Assembly (NCBI GenBank): GCA_020630715.1
Contig: JAHDIQ010000004.1
Coordinates: forward strand, 1-64,000
DNA: 64,000 nucleotides
DNA from: Nonlabens sp.
GTDB lineage: Bacteria > Bacteroidota > Bacteroidia > Flavobacteriales > Flavobacteriaceae
Direction: 5' to 3'
Shown here one piece after another: positions 44,381 through 53,347 of the stretch. The notes under the pieces are model-generated. The model was not told where the DNA came from. It saw nothing but the letters and a program-made list of their open reading frames with translations, and did no database searches. The position numbers were made by a program, and so were the translations under genes. Positions within the stretch are counted from its first letter, which is position 1, and every line of letters starts with the position of its first letter.

Positions 44381-44563
44381 ATGGCAAAGAAAGGTAATAG
44401 AATTCAGGTAATCCTAGAATGTACTGAGCACAAGGCAACTGGTGAATCAGGTACATCACGTTACATTACTACAAAGAATAAAAAAAATACGCCAGATCGT
44501 CTTGAATTGAAAAAATTCAACCCGATTTTAAAGCGTATGACAGTTCATAAAGAAATTAAATAA
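44381..44563 (+). CDS. rpmG: 50S ribosomal protein L33
   Basis: 60 residues ([32 protein letters not shown]). It is the Cys-poor C-minus form, without the two CxxC zinc pairs. It is 21 nt after rpmB and 7 nt before the DUF4295 gene. Confidence 0.97.
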   Translation: MAKKGNRIQVILECTEHKATGESGTSRYITTKNKKNTPDRLELKKFNPILKRMTVHKEIK

Positions 44564-44570
44564 GTAAGAC

Positions 44571-44723
44571 ATGGCAAAGAAATCAGTAGCAACCCTACAA
44601 ACTGGGTCAAAGAGATTAACAAAAGCCATCAAGATGGTGAAGTCTCCTAAAACTGGAGCTTATACTTTTGTAAGTGCTATCATGGCACCTGAATTAGTAG
44701 ACGACTTCTTGAATAAGAAATAA
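44571..44723 (+). CDS. DUF4295 small basic protein
   Basis: 50 residues, not in the ORF track: MAKKSVATLQTGSKRLTKAI...MAPELVDDFLNKK. It matches DUF4295, a Bacteroidota protein always found after rpmG and probably ribosome-associated. A strong terminator follows at 44747. Confidence 0.9.
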   Translation: MAKKSVATLQTGSKRLTKAIKMVKSPKTGAYTFVSAIMAPELVDDFLNKK

Positions 44724-44746
44724 GTTGATTAGGTTAAAACGAGTAG

Positions 44747-44782
44747 AAACCGTTCTGTGAAAAACAGAACGGTTTTTTTATG
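44747..44782 (+). terminator. Terminator of the rpmB-rpmG-DUF4295 operon
   Basis: A perfect 12-bp stem AAACCGTTCTGT/ACAGAACGGTTT followed by a T-run. Confidence 0.93.
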
Positions 44783-44873
44783 TTGACCATTTTTGGCAGT
44801 AATCTCATTGTGGTCTGTAATTTGACTTTATTGTTTTGTAGGTATCTATTAGAAGTTAAATAGGTATTATCAG

Positions 44874-44881
44874 TAACTTTG
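44874..44881 (+). promoter_or_regulatory. -7 element of ftsY
   Basis: TAACTTTG, 20 nt before the ftsY ATG. Confidence 0.65.
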
Positions 44882-44900
44882 CCTAACCCAACCCTATAGT

Positions 44901-45854
44901 ATGAGTTTTTTCAAGAAAATATTTTCAAAAGACAAAAAAGAAACCCTAGATAAAGGATTAGAGAAATCTAAAGCCTCATTTTTTGACAAACTAGGAAAAG
45001 CCGTAGCAGGAAAAGCTACCGTAGATGCAGTTGTTCTGGATGATCTAGAAGATGTTTTAATTTCTAGTGATGTAGGTGTGGCAACTACCATTAAAATTAT
45101 AGATCGTATAGAAGAACGAGTAGCTAGAGATAAATATCTAGGAACTAGTGAGCTTAATGCGATTTTAAGAGATGAAATCGCAAACCTCATGAGTGAGGTG
45201 AATGCTGGTGATGCTACAGAATTCTCGATTCCAGAAACAGATGGGCCTTATGTCATTATGGTCGTAGGTGTTAATGGTGTAGGTAAAACTACCACTATAG
45301 GTAAACTGGCACACCAGTTTAATAAAGCAGGAAAGAAAGTTGTTTTAGGAGCTGGCGATACCTTTAGAGCCGCTGCAGTGGATCAATTACAAATTTGGGC
45401 AGATCGCGTGAATGTAGAAATTGTAAAGCAAGCTATGGGAAGTGATCCTGCTAGTGTTGCTTTCGATACCTTACAAAGTGCCGTAGCTCAAAATGCAGAC
45501 GTCGTTTTACTAGACACCGCAGGAAGATTGCACAATAAAGTAAACCTGATGAATGAGCTTACTAAGGTAAAGCGCGTGATGCAAAAAATCATCCCTAATG
45601 CACCACATGATGTGATGTTAGTTTTAGATGGTTCTACAGGACAAAATGCCTTTGAACAGGCAAAACAATTTACCGCAGCTACAGAGGTGTCATCACTAGC
45701 AGTTACTAAATTAGACGGAACTGCAAAAGGTGGCGTAGTGATAGGTATTTCAGATCAATTCCAGATTCCTGTGCGATACATAGGTGTAGGTGAAGGAATG
45801 GATGATCTTCAAGTATTTAATAAAGTCGAGTTTGTAGATAGTTTCTTTAATTAG
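44901..45854 (+). CDS. ftsY: Signal recognition particle receptor FtsY
   Basis: 317 residues, the SRP receptor GTPase. It has a short lysine-rich N-terminus (MSFFKKIFSKDKKETLDK) in place of the long acidic A domain, then an N domain and a G domain with VVGVNGVGKTTTIGKLA, DTAGRLHNK and TKLDGTAKGG. It docks Ffh-ribosome complexes at the membrane. It has its own promoter and terminator, downstream of the ribosomal protein cluster. Confidence 0.97.
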   Translation: MSFFKKIFSKDKKETLDKGLEKSKASFFDKLGKAVAGKATVDAVVLDDLEDVLISSDVGVATTIKIIDRIEERVARDKYLGTSELNAILRDEIANLMSEVNAGDATEFSIPETDGPYVIMVVGVNGVGKTTTIGKLAHQFNKAGKKVVLGAGDTFRAAAVDQLQIWADRVNVEIVKQAMGSDPASVAFDTLQSAVAQNADVVLLDTAGRLHNKVNLMNELTKVKRVMQKIIPNAPHDVMLVLDGSTGQNAFEQAKQFTAATEVSSLAVTKLDGTAKGGVVIGISDQFQIPVRYIGVGEGMDDLQVFNKVEFVDSFFN

Positions 45855-45877
45855 AATTCAAACTCACATAGATATAT

Positions 45878-45920
45878 TCTCTTAGTTCTAGTAATAGCGC
45901 TAAGAGATTTTTTATTTTAG
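45878..45920 (+). terminator. Terminator of ftsY
   Basis: TCTCTTAG...CTAAGAGA stem followed by TTTTTTATTTT. Confidence 0.82.
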
Positions 45921-45934
45921 CAAAAAATTGATTC

Positions 45935-47551
45935 ATGCGTATTTTTTATTCTTTGGTAGTGATTTGTTTAGTCTTCTATAGCTGTAAGACTCAGGAAAAA
46001 GCAACTCAAACTACCACAACAAAAGCTAAGTCTTCTGATTTTAGAGAATTTAAAGTTTTAGACTCTAAATACATTACTAGAGAAAGTGTCTTTAAGGCGT
46101 ATACGGCAGAGATTCCAGAATTTGAAAAGATGGATCAATACAACGATTTGATTGTTGAAAAATCTATTCCAGAATTACAACAGGCTGTTTATGATGGTAT
46201 CTTATCCTATAAAACGATCACATTGTTCTATTTAAGTAGAATCTATAAATATGACCGGAATAATAAAAAATCATTGAATACAGTGATTTCTTTAAATCCT
46301 AAAGCTTTAGAAGATGCTCATTCTTTTGATTTAAGAATGGAAGAATTAAAAAGAGAAAACAGCTCTTTTAGCCCTTATACATTGATGGGTATGCCTATCT
46401 TACTAAAAGATAATATCAATACTTCTGGAATGCCTACTACAGCAGGTGCGGCAGCATTAATAAAAAATCAAACTGGTGATGCTAATTTAGTACGTAACCT
46501 GATTGAAAATGACGCTATCATATTAGGAAAGGCAAATCTAAGTGAATGGGCGTATTACTTTTGTGGTGATTGTCCTAGTGGATATAGCGCGGTAGGCGGA
46601 CAAACTTTAAATCCTTATGGTCGTAGGACTATGGATACAGGTGGATCCAGTAGCGGTAGTGGTGCATCTGTAGCGGCAAATTTTGCGGTAGCGGCAGTAG
46701 GATCAGAAACGGCTGGTAGTATTTTATCGCCATCCTCACAACATAGTTTAGTAGGCTATAAACCTACAGTAGGAAGTATCAGTGGTAGTGGTGTGGTTCC
46801 TATTTCTAGCTATCTAGACACCGCAGGACCTATGGCAAAATCTGTTATAGATAATGCCATTTTAATGCAAGCCATGCAAACCATGGATGTGGTGAATCAG
46901 GAAATGATTAAAAAGCTAGAAACCGCATCGCTTAAAGGTAAACGATTTGGGGTTTTTCCAGCTTTTAAGTCTAATCCGTTATATGTAAATGCTATTCAAA
47001 AAATGGAAGAATTAGGAGCTACTATGATTGAATTAGAAGAAAAACAATTGTCTTTAGATGGTTTTATCAAACTTTTGAATGCAGATATGAAAAGAGATTT
47101 ACCGTCATACTTTCTAGGACAGGCAGCATCACCATACCGCAACTGGGATGTCAAAAAAGTAATGGAATGGAATAGAACTAATGATTCATTAAAAACCATG
47201 CCTTATGGACAGCGATTGTTTCAAGGAATTATAGAGGAACCAGCTATAGATGATGGTGAATTCTACACTTTTAAAACAGATATGACCACTAGAGCACAAG
47301 ATTACTACTACTATTATACCCAAACCCATAATCTAGACGGTTTTGTATCTATTAACAATTATAGTGCAGCAGGTGCGGCGATAGCAATGTTTCCTGCTAT
47401 GACAGTTCCTATGGGATATGATGAAAAAGGGCAGCCTTATGGTCTTACTTTTATCGCTCCTAGTGAGGAAGATTCACTATTGTATTATTGGGCAGCAGCT
47501 TATGAGAATGCCACTAGACATCGCAATATCCCAGAAAACTACAACGATTAA
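45935..47551 (+). CDS. Amidase-family lipoprotein
   Basis: 538 residues with a lipoprotein signal (LVFYSCKTQ) and a full amidase-signature domain. It has the catalytic Lys in PILLKDNINTSGMPTTAGA and the Gly/Ser-rich GGSSSGSGASVAANF that carries the Ser-cisSer-Lys triad, with SETAGSILSPS. Related envelope amidases hydrolyse peptide amides; the substrate is unknown. Its TAA overlaps the next gene's ATG (TAATG). Confidence 0.92.
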   Translation: MRIFYSLVVICLVFYSCKTQEKATQTTTTKAKSSDFREFKVLDSKYITRESVFKAYTAEIPEFEKMDQYNDLIVEKSIPELQQAVYDGILSYKTITLFYLSRIYKYDRNNKKSLNTVISLNPKALEDAHSFDLRMEELKRENSSFSPYTLMGMPILLKDNINTSGMPTTAGAAALIKNQTGDANLVRNLIENDAIILGKANLSEWAYYFCGDCPSGYSAVGGQTLNPYGRRTMDTGGSSSGSGASVAANFAVAAVGSETAGSILSPSSQHSLVGYKPTVGSISGSGVVPISSYLDTAGPMAKSVIDNAILMQAMQTMDVVNQEMIKKLETASLKGKRFGVFPAFKSNPLYVNAIQKMEELGATMIELEEKQLSLDGFIKLLNADMKRDLPSYFLGQAASPYRNWDVKKVMEWNRTNDSLKTMPYGQRLFQGIIEEPAIDDGEFYTFKTDMTTRAQDYYYYYTQTHNLDGFVSINNYSAAGAAIAMFPAMTVPMGYDEKGQPYGLTFIAPSEEDSLLYYWAAAYENATRHRNIPENYND

Positions 47552-47880
47552 TGAGCGATAAAAACACTCCACCTATTCTTACCGCACGCAGTTTAGAATT
47601 AACCACAAAAGTGGTAGCAATTTATTGTGCATTTTATTTAGTAACAGTACTATTTAAATCCTATGCAGATTATGTTTCAGAGGATGCTTCTATGTCGCAA
47701 GAATATATCGTTCCTATGTTTATTATCGCTGGTTTGCATCTCGTGATTATGTTAATCACCATATTTTCTATTATTAAAAAACAATTCTCGTGGTTAGTTA
47801 CGATACTCATGATTTGCATTGTCTTGGCCAGTAGAATATGGTTTGAAGAGTTTGCTGTTTGGATTAATTCTACGTTTTAA
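47551..47880 (+). CDS. Small three-helix membrane protein
   Basis: 109 residues with three hydrophobic helices (about 20-40, 53-75 and 80-97) and no family I recognise. It is translationally coupled to the amidase by a TAATG overlap, so the two may work together. It is convergent with the next gene at a 2-nt distance. Confidence 0.65.
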   Translation: MSDKNTPPILTARSLELTTKVVAIYCAFYLVTVLFKSYADYVSEDASMSQEYIVPMFIIAGLHLVIMLITIFSIIKKQFSWLVTILMICIVLASRIWFEEFAVWINSTF

Positions 47881-47882
47881 TA

Positions 47883-49118
47883 TTATAAAAATCTATATCC
47901 TACGCTTACTGAAAGTCTACTATAGGAATGATTTGTTGTAAAAACTGGATATCCGTTAGGTTTGAATATCTCACCACCTGCGCTCCATAAGTTCTTAGGT
48001 TGATAAACAATATTGATATTGTATTTTTTGAATAATTCAATTCCTGAACCTAGCGTGAAACCAATATCATTTTTTAAATCTCCACCTATTAGTTCTTGTT
48101 CTGAAATCATTTTTAATTCTAGGAGTAAGTCTACATTTAATCTCAAAGAATTAGTTAAATAGAAATATTTTCTTGGGCCTAAGGAAACACCTAGGTACTT
48201 GATTTGGATTTCTTGAGGATATTCTACGCCTTGGTCAATTGCTCTAATTGCTTCAAAATTGTAAGGTTGATAGTAACTTAAGGATGTTAATAAAGACCAT
48301 TTATTTGAAATTAGATCCAATCGATATTCTAACGTTGCATTTACGAAAAGGCCGATTTCGTTTCCATAATCATAATTGTTTGAACCAGAACTATTGCCAA
48401 GAAATGTATCAAACCTTCTAAGTTTACCAGTAGTGGTGTGGGATGCTAAACCTATATTCCCTATTAGAGAAATAGGCTTATGTTTGTTTTTTCGAGAATA
48501 CTTAACTGCGCTAACATTTCTACAATTATTTTCTTGAATAATATATTGTGTAAGAGATTCTTTTTGATATTCAACTTTAGCTAGTTGATCAAATTTAATT
48601 TCATCACATTTAGAAATGTCATATAATTGTTTTAAATATTTCTTTGTGTTTGATCTGGTAGTGTTATTTTGAAAGCGTTTATAGGTTAATAAGGTAATAG
48701 TTTCGTGATTTACTTGATAATAAAATCGAGTATTCAAGTTAGTGCTGTAGGAGAATAGACTAACATCACCTTCAACTAATTGTCTTAAAAAAACGGTTTC
48801 AGTTTTTGTTTTTGATTCTTTGGTAGGACTTAAATTATTTGATTTCTCACTTGATAAATCTACTAGAACATCGGCTTTAACAAACTTTAAGCTACCATCG
48901 TATAAACCAAATTCCTTTATATCGTTTAAACTATATTTTTTGAATTCTTCACCATCTTTGACCCTTACGCCAACTGGGTTAATATTATAATTAACAATTG
49001 GTATTAAAACATCATATTTGATATTGTCGTTAGTAATAAAGTATCCCGGTTCAAGATTTGATTGCGAATAAAGAATTGTGAAATTCAGAATTATAAGAAA
49101 TGAAATAAAAATTTTCAA
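47883..49118 (-). CDS. Probable outer-membrane beta-barrel protein
   Basis: About 411 residues starting at TTG to give MKIFISFLIILNFTILYSQ, a clear signal peptide. The ORF-track version begins 39 codons earlier, inside the rimO promoter region, and has no Met between. The mature part has an N-terminal domain (YFITNDNIKYDVLIPIVNYN) and C-terminal alternating strands ending in SRLSVSVGYRFL, with a terminal Phe-x-aromatic pattern typical of outer membrane barrels. No named family recognised. It is divergent from rimO. Confidence 0.65.
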   Translation of the reverse strand: MKIFISFLIILNFTILYSQSNLEPGYFITNDNIKYDVLIPIVNYNINPVGVRVKDGEEFKKYSLNDIKEFGLYDGSLKFVKADVLVDLSSEKSNNLSPTKESKTKTETVFLRQLVEGDVSLFSYSTNLNTRFYYQVNHETITLLTYKRFQNNTTRSNTKKYLKQLYDISKCDEIKFDQLAKVEYQKESLTQYIIQENNCRNVSAVKYSRKNKHKPISLIGNIGLASHTTTGKLRRFDTFLGNSSGSNNYDYGNEIGLFVNATLEYRLDLISNKWSLLTSLSYYQPYNFEAIRAIDQGVEYPQEIQIKYLGVSLGPRKYFYLTNSLRLNVDLLLELKMISEQELIGGDLKNDIGFTLGSGIELFKKYNINIVYQPKNLWSAGGEIFKPNGYPVFTTNHSYSRLSVSVGYRFL

Positions 49119-49224
49119 AAAAGTAAATTTTAAATAGTTTACGAAACTAAGATTTTTAAATAATATCTCCACATTTGTGCACTGTAAAATAATTGTTAGA
49201 TTAACGCATCTAGTTGTTAAGTCG

Positions 49225-49232
49225 TATTTTTG
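49225..49232 (+). promoter_or_regulatory. -7 element of rimO
   Basis: TATTTTTG, only 10 nt before the ATG at 49242, giving a very short leader. Confidence 0.6.
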
Positions 49233-49241
49233 CAACCGCTT

Positions 49242-50543
49242 ATGAGAACTAAATCAAGGAAAAAGAATAGGATCAACGTTATCACTTTAGGATGTTCTAA
49301 GAACGTCTATGATAGTGAGGTGCTAATGGGCCAGTTAAAGGCTAGTGGTAAAGACGTTGTGCATGAAGAGGAAGGAAACGTAGTCGTGATTAATACCTGT
49401 GGATTCATTGATAATGCAAAGGAGGAATCTGTGAATACCATCCTAGATTTTGTGGAGCGTAAAAATAGAGGTGAGGTAGATCAAGTATTTGTATCTGGAT
49501 GTTTATCAGAACGGTACAAGCCCGATTTACAAAAAGAAATTCCTGATGTGGATCAATATTTTGGAACCACGGAATTACCATCATTATTAAAAGCACTAGG
49601 AGCAGACTATAAGCATGAATTGATAGGTGAACGCGTAACGACGACTCCTAAAAATTATGCCTACTTTAAAATTGCCGAAGGTTGTGACCGTCCTTGTTCC
49701 TTTTGTGCTATTCCATTAATGCGAGGTAAGCATAAAAGTACGCCCATAGAACACCTCGTTATAGAGGCAGAGAAACTAGCTGCAAATGGCGTGAAAGAAT
49801 TGATCTTAATTGCACAGGATCTAACCTACTACGGTCTAGATCTTTATAAAAAACGTCGCCTAGCAGATTTATTAAGAGCACTTGTAAAAATAGATGGCAT
49901 TGAATGGATACGTATGCATTATGCATTTCCCACAGGTTTTCCTGTGGACGTACTAGAGGTTATGAATATAGAACCTAAAGTGTGTAACTATCTAGATATC
50001 CCATTACAACATATTTCTACACCAGTTTTAAAGTCCATGCGTCGTGGGACGACTTTTGAGAAGACAAATGATTTGTTATTACGCTTTCGCGAAAGCGTAC
50101 CTCAAATGGCCATACGTACTACCTTAATCGTAGGATATCCTGGAGAGACTGAGGAAGATTATCAGATTTTAAAACAATGGGTAAAAGACCAGCGATTTGA
50201 CCGTATGGGTTGTTTTACCTACTCGCATGAAGAAAATACACATGCCTATCATCTAGAAGATGATGTTCCAGAAGAGGTGAAGCAAGAACGTGCTAATGAA
50301 ATCATGGAAATTCAGTCCCAGATCTCCTGGGAATTGAACCAGCAAAAAATTGGAAACATCTATCGAGTAATGATAGACCGCAAACGTGGTAATTATTTTG
50401 TGGGACGTACAGAATTTGATAGTCCAGATGTGGATAATGAAGTGTTAATAGATGCCACACAGCATTACGTATCTGTAGGAGAATTTGCCATGGTTAAAAT
50501 CACCGCTGCCGAGGATTTTGACCTTTATGGTGAGCCGGTTTAA
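49242..50543 (+). CDS. rimO: Ribosomal protein S12 methylthiotransferase RimO
   Basis: About 433 residues from MRTKSRKKNRINVITLGCSKN. It is a radical SAM enzyme with the N-terminal MTTase domain (ITLGCSKNVYDSE), the SAM [4Fe-4S] motif CDRPCSFC, and a C-terminal TRAM domain. It adds a methylthio group to Asp of S12. An exact palindrome near residue 285 encodes LRFRESV. The start was set by the -7 element; the ORF-track TTG lies within it. Confidence 0.95.
   Translation: MRTKSRKKNRINVITLGCSKNVYDSEVLMGQLKASGKDVVHEEEGNVVVINTCGFIDNAKEESVNTILDFVERKNRGEVDQVFVSGCLSERYKPDLQKEIPDVDQYFGTTELPSLLKALGADYKHELIGERVTTTPKNYAYFKIAEGCDRPCSFCAIPLMRGKHKSTPIEHLVIEAEKLAANGVKELILIAQDLTYYGLDLYKKRRLADLLRALVKIDGIEWIRMHYAFPTGFPVDVLEVMNIEPKVCNYLDIPLQHISTPVLKSMRRGTTFEKTNDLLLRFRESVPQMAIRTTLIVGYPGETEEDYQILKQWVKDQRFDRMGCFTYSHEENTHAYHLEDDVPEEVKQERANEIMEIQSQISWELNQQKIGNIYRVMIDRKRGNYFVGRTEFDSPDVDNEVLIDATQHYVSVGEFAMVKITAAEDFDLYGEPV
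50082..50097. repeat. GCTTTCGCGAAAGC palindrome inside rimO
   Basis: An exact copy with TTAC/GTAC flanks, in frame, encoding RFRES. Confidence 0.9.
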
Positions 50544-50576
50544 TTTAAAGGTTTATCAAAATTCGAATCAACACAA

Positions 50577-50607
50577 AACCTGTAACTATCGTTGCGGGTT
50601 TTTTTGT
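50577..50607 (+). terminator. Terminator of rimO
   Basis: AACCTGTAAC/GTTGCGGGTT stem with G-U pairs, loop TATC, then seven T. Confidence 0.85.
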
Positions 50608-50742
50608 AGATAATAAGGGATTAATTTCATTGATCCCTACATCACACGCTCGTGACAATAAAGCCCGATATTGCTATCGCAATATCTGATCTTTTTGTTT
50701 GTATTCATTTAAAAACGTTATAACGTTTCACATTCATAAAAA

Positions 50743-50776
50743 CAAAAAGCTCGATTTTCAATTGAAAATCGAGCTT
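50743..50776 (-). terminator. Terminator of tRNA-Ser
   Basis: A perfect 28-bp palindrome (50748-50775), read on the minus strand after the tRNA and followed by TTTTTG. A second palindrome (AAACGTTATAACGTTT) lies just beyond. Confidence 0.85.
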
Positions 50777-50785
50777 TGCTCTAAG

Positions 50786-50870
50786 CGGAGAAGAAGGGAT
50801 TCGAACCCCTGGAAGTGTTACCTTCGCTGGTTTTCAAGACCAGTGCATTCGACCACTCTGCCACTTCTCC
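50786..50870 (-). tRNA. tRNA-Ser (anticodon UGA)
   Basis: 85 nt. The acceptor stem is GGAGAAG/CTTCTCC with discriminator G, and the anticodon loop CTTGAAA gives TGA. A long variable arm typical of serine tRNAs (GCGAAGGTAACACTTCC) and T-loop TTCGAAT are present. CCA is not encoded. Confidence 0.96.
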
Positions 50871-50975
50871 TGAATGCATAAAAGATTTCTCTCTTTTGCG
50901 GTTGCAAATATAGTGGATTCATACTCTTATTTACAAGACATTTTTAAATAAAACAGATGTTTTTTTAAATGTCCT

Positions 50976-51632
50976 TTAAATGTCATGGCTTAAACTACTA
51001 TCTCCTGTAATAGGAATCTTAGGACCGTCATAGGTAGGCTTTTTATCGATATGCAATTCGATCCATGCTTTTATATTAGCCAGCCATTCTCTTCGTTTAA
51101 AATGAGGATTCCCTGAATATTCACGACGATCTGCGATAAAACCGGTGACTTTTAAATCCATGTGCTGTCCTACATAAATAGCACGTGGTAAATGAAATTC
51201 TTGAGTAATCACAATTAATTCTGATGCTTCAAAAACGCTACGTGCTCTATACATACTGTCATAGGTGTCAAAACCTGCGTGGTCTAAAAAAATATCAGCA
51301 TCGGGAACACCTTTGTCGTTTAAGTAGTTTTTCATGGCGTTGACTTCGTCATAATCTTCCTGTCCATGATCACCACTTAATAAAAACTTTTTGATCTTTC
51401 CATTTGTGTATAGTTCATAAGCGCTGTCTACACGATCTTGTAGAATAGGAGATAAGGATTTATCAGGTCGCACACTCGCGCCCAGTACTAGTCCTACATA
51501 ACTAGCTTCTATCTGGTCTATGTCCTTATAAATATGCGGTTTTGAAACTCTATTCACGTGAAATTGAAGCAGTAAAACAGCTAGTACGGTTGCTACTAAA
51601 GCAAAAACCAAAAAATTAATAAATTTTCTCAT
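50976..51632 (-). CDS. SanA/YdcF-like DUF218 membrane protein
   Basis: 218 residues. An N-terminal transmembrane segment (INFLVFALVATVLAVLLL) is followed by a DUF218 domain with GLVLGASVRPDKSLSPIL, KKFLLSGDHG and VITQEFHLPRAIYVG. It is closest in pattern to SanA, an envelope barrier protein needed for vancomycin resistance at high temperature in enterics. The ATG overlaps the stop of the upstream thioesterase gene (TAATG). Confidence 0.88.
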   Translation of the reverse strand: MRKFINFLVFALVATVLAVLLLQFHVNRVSKPHIYKDIDQIEASYVGLVLGASVRPDKSLSPILQDRVDSAYELYTNGKIKKFLLSGDHGQEDYDEVNAMKNYLNDKGVPDADIFLDHAGFDTYDSMYRARSVFEASELIVITQEFHLPRAIYVGQHMDLKVTGFIADRREYSGNPHFKRREWLANIKAWIELHIDKKPTYDGPKIPITGDSSLSHDI

Positions 51633-52018
51633 TACAGGATAGCCGTAGGTTTTTTATCATCATTAACGGCTACAAATGTGAAGGTCCCAGAAACCACCTG
51701 TTCACGTTTATAGCTATACATATCTTCCATAAACATTGTGGTGCTTACCACGCAACTGGTGTTTCCTACCTTTTCTATGCGTCCTATGAGTTCTACGATA
51801 CTACCTTCTGGAATAGGTTTTTTAAAATCAATTTTATCTGTACTTATGGTCACAACTTTTTTTCTAGAAAATCTCGTCGCACAAATAAAAGCTACTTCAT
51901 CCATCATGTGCAGTGCTGTACCGCCAAATAAGGTGTCATAATGATTTGTCGTATTAGGAAAAACTGCTTTAAAAATTCTGGTTTCAGAATTAGCGATACG
52001 TTCTTCAATGGTGTGCAT
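51632..52018 (-). CDS. Acyl-CoA thioesterase (hotdog fold)
   Basis: 128 residues of the YciA-type hotdog acyl-CoA thioesterase family: FPNTTNHYDTLFGGTALHMMDEVAF with the catalytic acid, DKIDFKKPIPEGSIVEL, and a final beta strand. It hydrolyses acyl-CoAs in the cytoplasm. It is coupled to the SanA-like gene by stop/start overlap. A -7-like TATATTTG lies about 120 nt upstream, with a palindrome copy in the leader. Confidence 0.9.
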   Translation of the reverse strand: MHTIEERIANSETRIFKAVFPNTTNHYDTLFGGTALHMMDEVAFICATRFSRKKVVTISTDKIDFKKPIPEGSIVELIGRIEKVGNTSCVVSTTMFMEDMYSYKREQVVSGTFTFVAVNDDKKPTAIL

Positions 52019-52098
52019 AGAATTCCTTTATTGAATTATTAACGTAAGTGTGTGAACCTCGCTTTACTTTTGTGATTGATAAAAGTGGTTAAGAATTA

Positions 52099-52114
52099 CG
52101 CTTTCGCGAAAGCA
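52099..52114. repeat. GCTTTCGCGAAAGC palindrome, intergenic copy
   Basis: An exact copy between the divergent thioesterase and nitroreductase genes. Confidence 0.9.
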
Positions 52115-52159
52115 AAATAACAACAACTCAACTGCCCACAAATATAACGTAAAGCACGA

Positions 52160-52786
52160 ATGAAAAGTATTGAAAATTTAAAATGGCGCTATGCTACCAA
52201 AAAATTTGACTCACAAAAAAAACTGTCTAAAGACCAACTGGATGTTTTAATTGAAGCCTTTAATTTAACAGCAACTTCTTACGGCTTGCAACCACTACAT
52301 CTAGTGGTCGTAAATGATCAGAAAATGAAAGATGCTATGATAGAAGCATCATACGGCCAGCGACAAGTTGCAGATGCTAGTGCGGTATTAGTTTTATGTA
52401 CTAAAGATGTGGATAGCGCTTTCATTGAAAATTATTTTAAACTGGTAAAGGACATAAGATCCACACCAGATGAAATTTTAGCACCGTTTAAAAATCAGCT
52501 TACTTCTAGTTTTGATAAAAAAACAAAGGATGAGGTTTTTCAATGGGCAAAAAATCAGGCTTACATCGCTTTAGGTAATTTAATGAATGTATGTGCTGTA
52601 GAACGCATCGATTCCTGTCCTATGGAAGGATTTGTACCACAACGTATCGACGAACTACTAGGTTTAGAGGAGAAAAATTTAAAATCTGTATTACTACTAC
52701 CAGTAGGATACAGGCATGATGATGATCTATTTGCTACGATGAAAAAAGTGCGCCGTTCACAACAAGAAATGGTAACGCACGTTTAG
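52160..52786 (+). CDS. Nitroreductase family NAD(P)H-dependent oxidoreductase
   Basis: 208 residues of the FMN-binding nitroreductase fold (LKWRYATKKFDSQKKLS, the FMN-binding Arg/Lys segment; ATSYGLQPLHLVVV; SCPMEGFVPQRID; LLPVGYRHDDD), resembling NfsB. It would reduce quinones or nitro compounds using NAD(P)H. It is monocistronic and divergent from the thioesterase pair. Confidence 0.92.
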   Translation: MKSIENLKWRYATKKFDSQKKLSKDQLDVLIEAFNLTATSYGLQPLHLVVVNDQKMKDAMIEASYGQRQVADASAVLVLCTKDVDSAFIENYFKLVKDIRSTPDEILAPFKNQLTSSFDKKTKDEVFQWAKNQAYIALGNLMNVCAVERIDSCPMEGFVPQRIDELLGLEEKNLKSVLLLPVGYRHDDDLFATMKKVRRSQQEMVTHV

Positions 52787-52802
52787 TTTTATGGCAAGGT
52801 AA

Positions 52803-52833
52803 TTGACCTAGTCTAGAAAACTTCCTATTTTTG
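52803..52833 (+). promoter_or_regulatory. Promoter of the thioredoxin-family gene
   Basis: TTG (52803-52805), a 20-nt spacer, then TATTTTTG (52826-52833), 20 nt before the ATG. This is the clearest full promoter in the window. Confidence 0.75.
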
Positions 52834-52852
52834 GTAAACTAAAAAACGAATC

Positions 52853-53344
52853 ATGCGTGTTTTTTCAATCTTAATATTACTATGTTTTTCCCTGTCTATA
52901 ACTGCACAGGAGTCTTTTAATGAGCAAGTTATAGATGCTCAGGTTACTTCTGTAGAGCCTGAATGGATTACTAATCTGGATGAGGCAAAACAAATTGCAA
53001 AAAAAGAAAAGAAACCTATGCTGGTTTATTTTACAGGTAGTGACTGGTGCACACCTTGTAAAAAATTAAAAAATGATTTTTTTAATACTCAAGAATTTGT
53101 GGACGCTTCTAGTGAGTATGTTGTGGTGATGTTAGATCTTCCTTATAGAGATGATATCATTTCTATGGATGCTAAAAAAGCAAATAAAGAAGCTCAAAAG
53201 AAACTTAAGGTAAGTGCATTCCCTGCATTATTAGCATTAGATTATAGAGGAAAAGAGCGCAATCGCATAGAGCGTTACAGTTACCCAGATCCTCATTATT
53301 ACTGGGAATTCATGAAAAAAAATGCTAGACTTTTCAGTCTGTAA
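52853..53344 (+). CDS. Secreted thioredoxin-family protein
   Basis: 163 residues with a signal peptide ending at ITAQE and a thioredoxin fold of the DUF255/thioredoxin_7 type with YFTGSDWCTPCKKLKNDF (active CTPC). A conserved VSAFPALLALD provides the cis-Pro. It acts in the periplasm in disulfide exchange; the partner is unknown. It is convergent with the DUF4249 gene, 3 nt apart. Confidence 0.88.
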   Translation: MRVFSILILLCFSLSITAQESFNEQVIDAQVTSVEPEWITNLDEAKQIAKKEKKPMLVYFTGSDWCTPCKKLKNDFFNTQEFVDASSEYVVVMLDLPYRDDIISMDAKKANKEAQKKLKVSAFPALLALDYRGKERNRIERYSYPDPHYYWEFMKKNARLFSL

Positions 53345-53347
53345 TTC

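Noticed and set aside
50699-50881. 60-aa plus-strand ORF
   Set aside because: Runs through the tRNA-Ser gene and its terminator palindrome.
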